From contig BNZN01000017.1 in NCBI GenBank assembly GCA_026001145.1, positions 1 to 17,244 on the forward strand: a DNA stretch of 17,244 nt, written 5' to 3'. The DNA is from Clostridia bacterium. Lineage in GTDB: Bacteria; Bacillota; Clostridia; Oscillospirales; Ruminococcaceae. Each line of letters opens with the position of its first letter. Positions within the stretch are counted from its first letter, which is position 1. A program made the translations under genes and the position numbers. Shown here in pieces: positions 14,322 through 17,244 of the stretch. The notes below the pieces were generated by a model. It made no database searches, had not been told where the DNA came from, and was given only the letters and a program-made list of their open reading frames with translations.

Positions 14322-14352
14322 AAGTTCGAGAAAGCGAATTTGCTTCGAACTT
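14322..14352 (+). repeat. Repeated hairpin element, copy 2
   Basis: AAGTTCGA ... TCGAACTT form a perfect 8-bp stem with an inner AGC-GAATTT-GCT stem, matching copy 1 at 12176-12205. The preceding bases (CTGGTTTTTCTTTCAAG, 14298-14314) also resemble those before copy 1 (CTGGTTTGCTTCTTGAAAAG). The copies stand in the same orientation on either side of the island. The remaining bases 14353-14414 show nothing else. Confidence 0.55.
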
Positions 14353-14414
14353 TTAAACCAACGACAACCTTACGCACACAAATAACAAACTGAGTAATAA
14401 TTATCGAAAGTCAT

Positions 14415-16439
14415 TCACGTTCGTTCGCGAAGAAATGCAAGGGAAATCAATTTTGGCATAACATCGTTGGTACTACGCGACAATGTTAGTGATTCCAACT
14501 TATTCACATTCATGCGATATTTATTTGATTGCGCGATTGTAATCTTGCCTTGTTCCAAAAACTGATTTATTACACGTCGTTCGACATAATATCCTTTAAG
14601 CATTTCATCATCGTGTAGCCAATGCGCATAATCTGTATGTTCATTAAAAATCTGTAGCATCTGCTCTGCAAAATATTGCCGCTCTTCCCTCAAGATTGTC
14701 ACCAATTTCTTCGGGAAGTCGCCACAATTTGCAAGAATTTTCTCCACCAATTCAGTGTTTTGCAAAAACATGGTTCGAAGCTCTGCAAACAAATTTTGAA
14801 TTTCTCCCCTTTTTCTTGCCCTCATCCGTTTTACGGAACGCCAAAAATGACGGCTAAACGTCCACTTAACTTGGTCAAACCAAGAAACCTTCCCAAATAT
14901 ATTACGTTTAGTTGCCAAGCGATATATGTGTGACAGAAGCACCCAATAATTCCAATAGGTCTGGATATTGACTTCCCCACTCTGGCAATGCTTTCTGAGT
15001 TCACCAATTTCTGCACTACATAAGATCTTTTGCAAAGAACGCATTGCAGATTTTTCGCTGCCCTCCAATTTGGCATATTCCAGCTTTTGAAGACGTTTTT
15101 GGTAGTTTGCAATAATGATGCCAGAAACTTCGCGTTCCCGTTCAATCAACTGTGAAATAACTTCTTTCAAGATTTTTATCTGCGGATCTTTTTCAGTTTC
15201 ACCTGCACGCGAAGAATCTGCGAAGATTGGCAACAACAAAGAAGCGCTCACAAGTGACAATATTATTACTCCTGCTGTGATGAACAATAACAAGGGACGC
15301 TCACTAAACGCTGCCCCATTATTATAAAAAAACGGAAGCGCAAACGCTGTGGAAAGGCTAACCGTCCCTTTTGCACCAGAAAGTGTTAGTAACATCGCAT
15401 TTTTAAGCTTTTCACGATTGTCTGAAACAGCCATGTCCCTCATTATGAAGAGCACCCCCAAAAAACGCACTGCCATCAGTATTAACATAACTAATATGGT
15501 TGTTAAAATCAAAAAAACATGAGAGTAGGTGGGATTTCCCCATATCTGCGTAACAATATCCGGCAGTTGCAAACCCAATAACAAGAATACCATCGAATTA
15601 AGTGTAAATGTTAAGATGTCCCACAATGTGCGCTTAGAAATATCTAAATCTGCTTCAAATATATCAGTTTTATTTAAGTTCAAGGACTGTCGACTGCCAG
15701 TGACCACCACGGCAATAACGCCAGACATGCCAAAAGATTCCGCCACAACATACGATATAAATGGCATCGATAGCTCGATCAATGTGTTAGTGGCAGTGCT
15801 TTCGATGGACGCTCGCTTCAGAGCGTTAGTGATGCTCATCTCAATGATGCTAAGAATAAATCCAATAAGAACGCCACCCACGGATACATAAATTAACTTA
15901 AGCGATGCATCCATCACAGAAAACTGACTTGTTAAAAGGGCCATTAGCGCAAATTTAAAAGCAACAATCCCAGATGCATCGTTTATCAACCCTTCTCCCA
16001 TCAAAATGTTCATCAAGTTTCTGTTAATTTTAATTCTCGATGAGAGAGAAGAAACAGCAACAACATCAGTTGGACCCAAAATCGCTCCCAAGGCAAAACA
16101 AGCGGCAAGCGGTATGGTTGGAATTAAACAACTTACGGATATTCCTAATACAAACACAGTAACAAATACCAGCCCAAATGCCATCATAAAAACCGGCCTT
16201 TTAACGCTCCAAAAAGAAAAAAGATTCGTCTCTTCAGCTTCACGAAACAGCAAAGGCGCAATCACAAAGATCATGAAAATTTTAGGCTCCAACTTCAATT
16301 CCATATTAAGCATGAACCGAAGCAAACAGCCAATCGCAATTTGGGTGAGTGTGAGAGGCAACCTTGGAAAGATGTTGTGTAACACATTGGAAAACACAAT
16401 CGAAAACAAAATCACAATCACTATCACAGATACTTCCAT
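14415..16439 (-). CDS. Na+/H+ antiporter, CPA1 (NhaP/NHE) family
   Basis: The first 410 or so residues form about 12 membrane spans with CPA1 signatures: IAPLLFREAEE (60-70), GAILGPTDVVAVSS (118-131), GEGLINDASGIVAF (148-161, with the Asn-Asp pair at 153-154 of electroneutral exchangers), and the region DILTFTLNSMVFLLLGLQLP. The protein should swap Na+ (or K+) for H+ across the cell membrane for pH and salt balance. Residues from about 415 to 674 are cytoplasmic and rich in charged residues, a long tail of the sort seen in YjcE-like proteins and probably regulatory. ATG 16439 has AGGAG about 7 bases upstream. It lies 80 bases downstream of luxS and may be cotranscribed with it. Ion choice cannot be read from the sequence. 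Confidence 0.93.
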   Translation of the reverse strand: MEVSVIVIVILFSIVFSNVLHNIFPRLPLTLTQIAIGCLLRFMLNMELKLEPKIFMIFVIAPLLFREAEETNLFSFWSVKRPVFMMAFGLVFVTVFVLGISVSCLIPTIPLAACFALGAILGPTDVVAVSSLSSRIKINRNLMNILMGEGLINDASGIVAFKFALMALLTSQFSVMDASLKLIYVSVGGVLIGFILSIIEMSITNALKRASIESTATNTLIELSMPFISYVVAESFGMSGVIAVVVTGSRQSLNLNKTDIFEADLDISKRTLWDILTFTLNSMVFLLLGLQLPDIVTQIWGNPTYSHVFLILTTILVMLILMAVRFLGVLFIMRDMAVSDNREKLKNAMLLTLSGAKGTVSLSTAFALPFFYNNGAAFSERPLLLFITAGVIILSLVSASLLLPIFADSSRAGETEKDPQIKILKEVISQLIEREREVSGIIIANYQKRLQKLEYAKLEGSEKSAMRSLQKILCSAEIGELRKHCQSGEVNIQTYWNYWVLLSHIYRLATKRNIFGKVSWFDQVKWTFSRHFWRSVKRMRARKRGEIQNLFAELRTMFLQNTELVEKILANCGDFPKKLVTILREERQYFAEQMLQIFNEHTDYAHWLHDDEMLKGYYVERRVINQFLEQGKITIAQSNKYRMNVNKLESLTLSRSTNDVMPKLISLAFLRERT

Positions 16440-16519
16440 GCCACACTCCTCTCCAAATTTCTTGAATCAGTTCATTTTCATGCTCCTCCGATTCTGGCTT
16501 TCTGGCTTTTAAAGCACTT

Positions 16520-16981
16520 TCACGTCGTTTGGTATTGCAAAAGATCAACGGACCAATTCTTTAACACCTTAGTCATCTTCATGGAATATTTTTTTGCTGC
16601 CATCAGATCATGTTCCAAAAAATTCCCACACTCTTCCTTTGTGCAACCAGGAATCTCGCCGCTGAAAGCATCAATGAAATCAAAAGCTGCCTGAGTCAAT
16701 TTAATTGCATCAACGTGAGGCAACTTTCGAGTTAGAAGATAAAAACCGGTGCGGCACCCCATGGGACCAAAATATACGACATGAGGACCAAAGTCACTAT
16801 TTCTTGCAAAAGTGGCAAAAAGATGCTCAATCGTATGAACTGCTGAACATTCCAAAAATGGTGGCATATTTGGCTTTATAACACGAATATCATATGTAGT
16901 TATATCATCGTCAACTCTGGAGATATACATACCCTCGTTTATTTTGCTGTGGTCAACGCAAAAGCTGGCAATTCTTTCCAT
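16520..16981 (-). CDS. luxS: S-ribosylhomocysteine lyase LuxS
   Basis: LuxS cleaves S-ribosylhomocysteine to homocysteine and DPD, the precursor of autoinducer-2. The 153-residue protein holds the metal site HTIEH (His49, Glu52, His53) and Cys113 in IPGCTKEECGNFLEHD, plus the catalytic Cys76 in FGPMGCRTGFYLL. All key residues are present and the length is normal. ATG 16981 has GGAGG 9 bases upstream. No mtnN (pfs), metK or other methyl-cycle gene is adjacent. I see no obvious SAM- or SAH-riboswitch in the short leader. Confidence 0.98.
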   Translation of the reverse strand: MERIASFCVDHSKINEGMYISRVDDDITTYDIRVIKPNMPPFLECSAVHTIEHLFATFARNSDFGPHVVYFGPMGCRTGFYLLTRKLPHVDAIKLTQAAFDFIDAFSGEIPGCTKEECGNFLEHDLMAAKKYSMKMTKVLKNWSVDLLQYQTT

Positions 16982-17031
16982 CTTTTAATCCTCCATTTTG
17001 AATTTTAGATAACTCCCAACTGGGTACACTA

Positions 17032-17040
17032 ATTATACCA
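17032..17040 (-). promoter_or_regulatory. Extended -10 promoter of luxS
   Basis: On the minus strand TGG-TATAAT is a perfect extended -10, about 50 bases before the luxS start. The -35 region (TGGCGC at 17 bases) is poor. A CCCA-AC-TGGG palindrome (17024-17033 region) follows the -10 and could affect initiation. Confidence 0.6.
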
Positions 17041-17113
17041 TAAAAAATATTGTAGCGCCACAAATTGAATCAAAAAGCACGGCATTCTAATTTGGGGAGA
17101 GTTCAAGTAACTG

Positions 17114-17122
17114 TGATATAAT
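17114..17122 (+). promoter_or_regulatory. Extended -10 promoter of the divergent gene at 17147
   Basis: TGATATAAT is a perfect extended -10. A weak TTGGGG lies 19 bases upstream (17092-17097). AAGGAG at about 17129-17134 then precedes ATG 17147. Confidence 0.5.
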
Positions 17123-17146
17123 CAGGGAAAAGGAGCTGATTATAGC

Positions 17147-17244
17147 ATGGACTACCTAGAGAAATTACAAGAAATGGCAAGATCAGCGACGAAACTAGAT
17201 ACTACATTGCAAGTCGCAAAATTTCTGCAGAAGAGATGCTCATC
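17147..17244 (+). CDS. Start of a gene of unknown function (cut by window end)
   Basis: ATG 17147 follows AAGGAG by about 11 bases and an extended -10 promoter by 25. The 32 visible residues begin MDYLEKLQEMARSATKLDTT and continue as a hydrophilic, probably helical segment (LQVAKFLQKRCS) without a stop before the edge. It is transcribed divergently from luxS. There is too little to name a family. Confidence 0.55.
   Translation, partial: MDYLEKLQEMARSATKLDTTLQVAKFLQKRCS

Noticed and set aside
12092..14352. CRISPR array
   Set aside because: The repeats are few, imperfect, in both orientations and not regularly spaced.
14322..14352. Terminator for the antiporter gene
   Set aside because: On the minus strand the hairpin is not followed by a T-run, so it does not look like an intrinsic terminator.
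16982..17031. SAM or SAH riboswitch in the luxS leader
   Set aside because: The leader is only about 45 bases long and shows a small CCCA/TGGG palindrome but no multi-stem aptamer.

Overview
The window looks like a low-GC, Clostridia-like Firmicute chromosome. The signs are AT-rich intergenic DNA, strong GGAGG-type ribosome binding sites, frequent TTG/GTG starts, the gmk-rpoZ pair, a two-ribbon zinc protein of a type common in Clostridia, and LuxS. No rRNA, tRNA or CRISPR array was seen.

Region 1 (1-9765, minus strand) is one long, tightly packed operon read leftwards from an extended -10 promoter near 9760: tsaE, tsaB, ftsW, murG, ftsQ, ftsZ, rsmH, ftsL, gmk, rpoZ, rlmB, then a truncated gene for an unknown multi-pass membrane protein. 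It joins tRNA t6A modification, septal peptidoglycan synthesis and division, nucleotide and RNA polymerase functions, and rRNA methylation. The dcw genes are in an unusual order: ftsZ lies upstream of rsmH-ftsL, and mraZ, mraY, murC-F, ftsA and a septal PBP are absent from this stretch. Many of the genes start with GTG or TTG.

Region 2 (9928-11731, plus strand) is a visibly more GC-rich secreted-protein locus. It has a near-perfect sigma-A promoter, a leader hairpin, a 415-residue protein with a signal peptide and an acidic stretch, and then an out-of-frame segment that encodes an InlB/Listeria-Bacteroides-like repeat domain. This looks like one gene broken by a frameshift, or a remnant.

Region 3 (11732-14414) is an accessory island. 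It carries a dispersed inverted/direct repeat, a pair of repeated hairpins, a two-zinc-ribbon protein gene with its own promoter and terminator, and a small gene whose product has a textbook double-glycine leader followed by six prolines and a very Lys-rich tail. It also has the end of an IS3-family element and a decayed IS110-family transposase. The IS3 end sits exactly where one repeat copy stops.

Region 4 (14415-17037, minus strand) holds luxS and, downstream of it, a CPA1-family Na+/H+ antiporter. A divergent gene of unknown function starts at 17147 and runs off the window.

The most interesting candidates are the double-glycine-leader peptide in the repeat-rich island, the rearranged dcw operon headed by tsaE-tsaB with a divergent FtsZ C-terminus, and the repeat family that frames the island.
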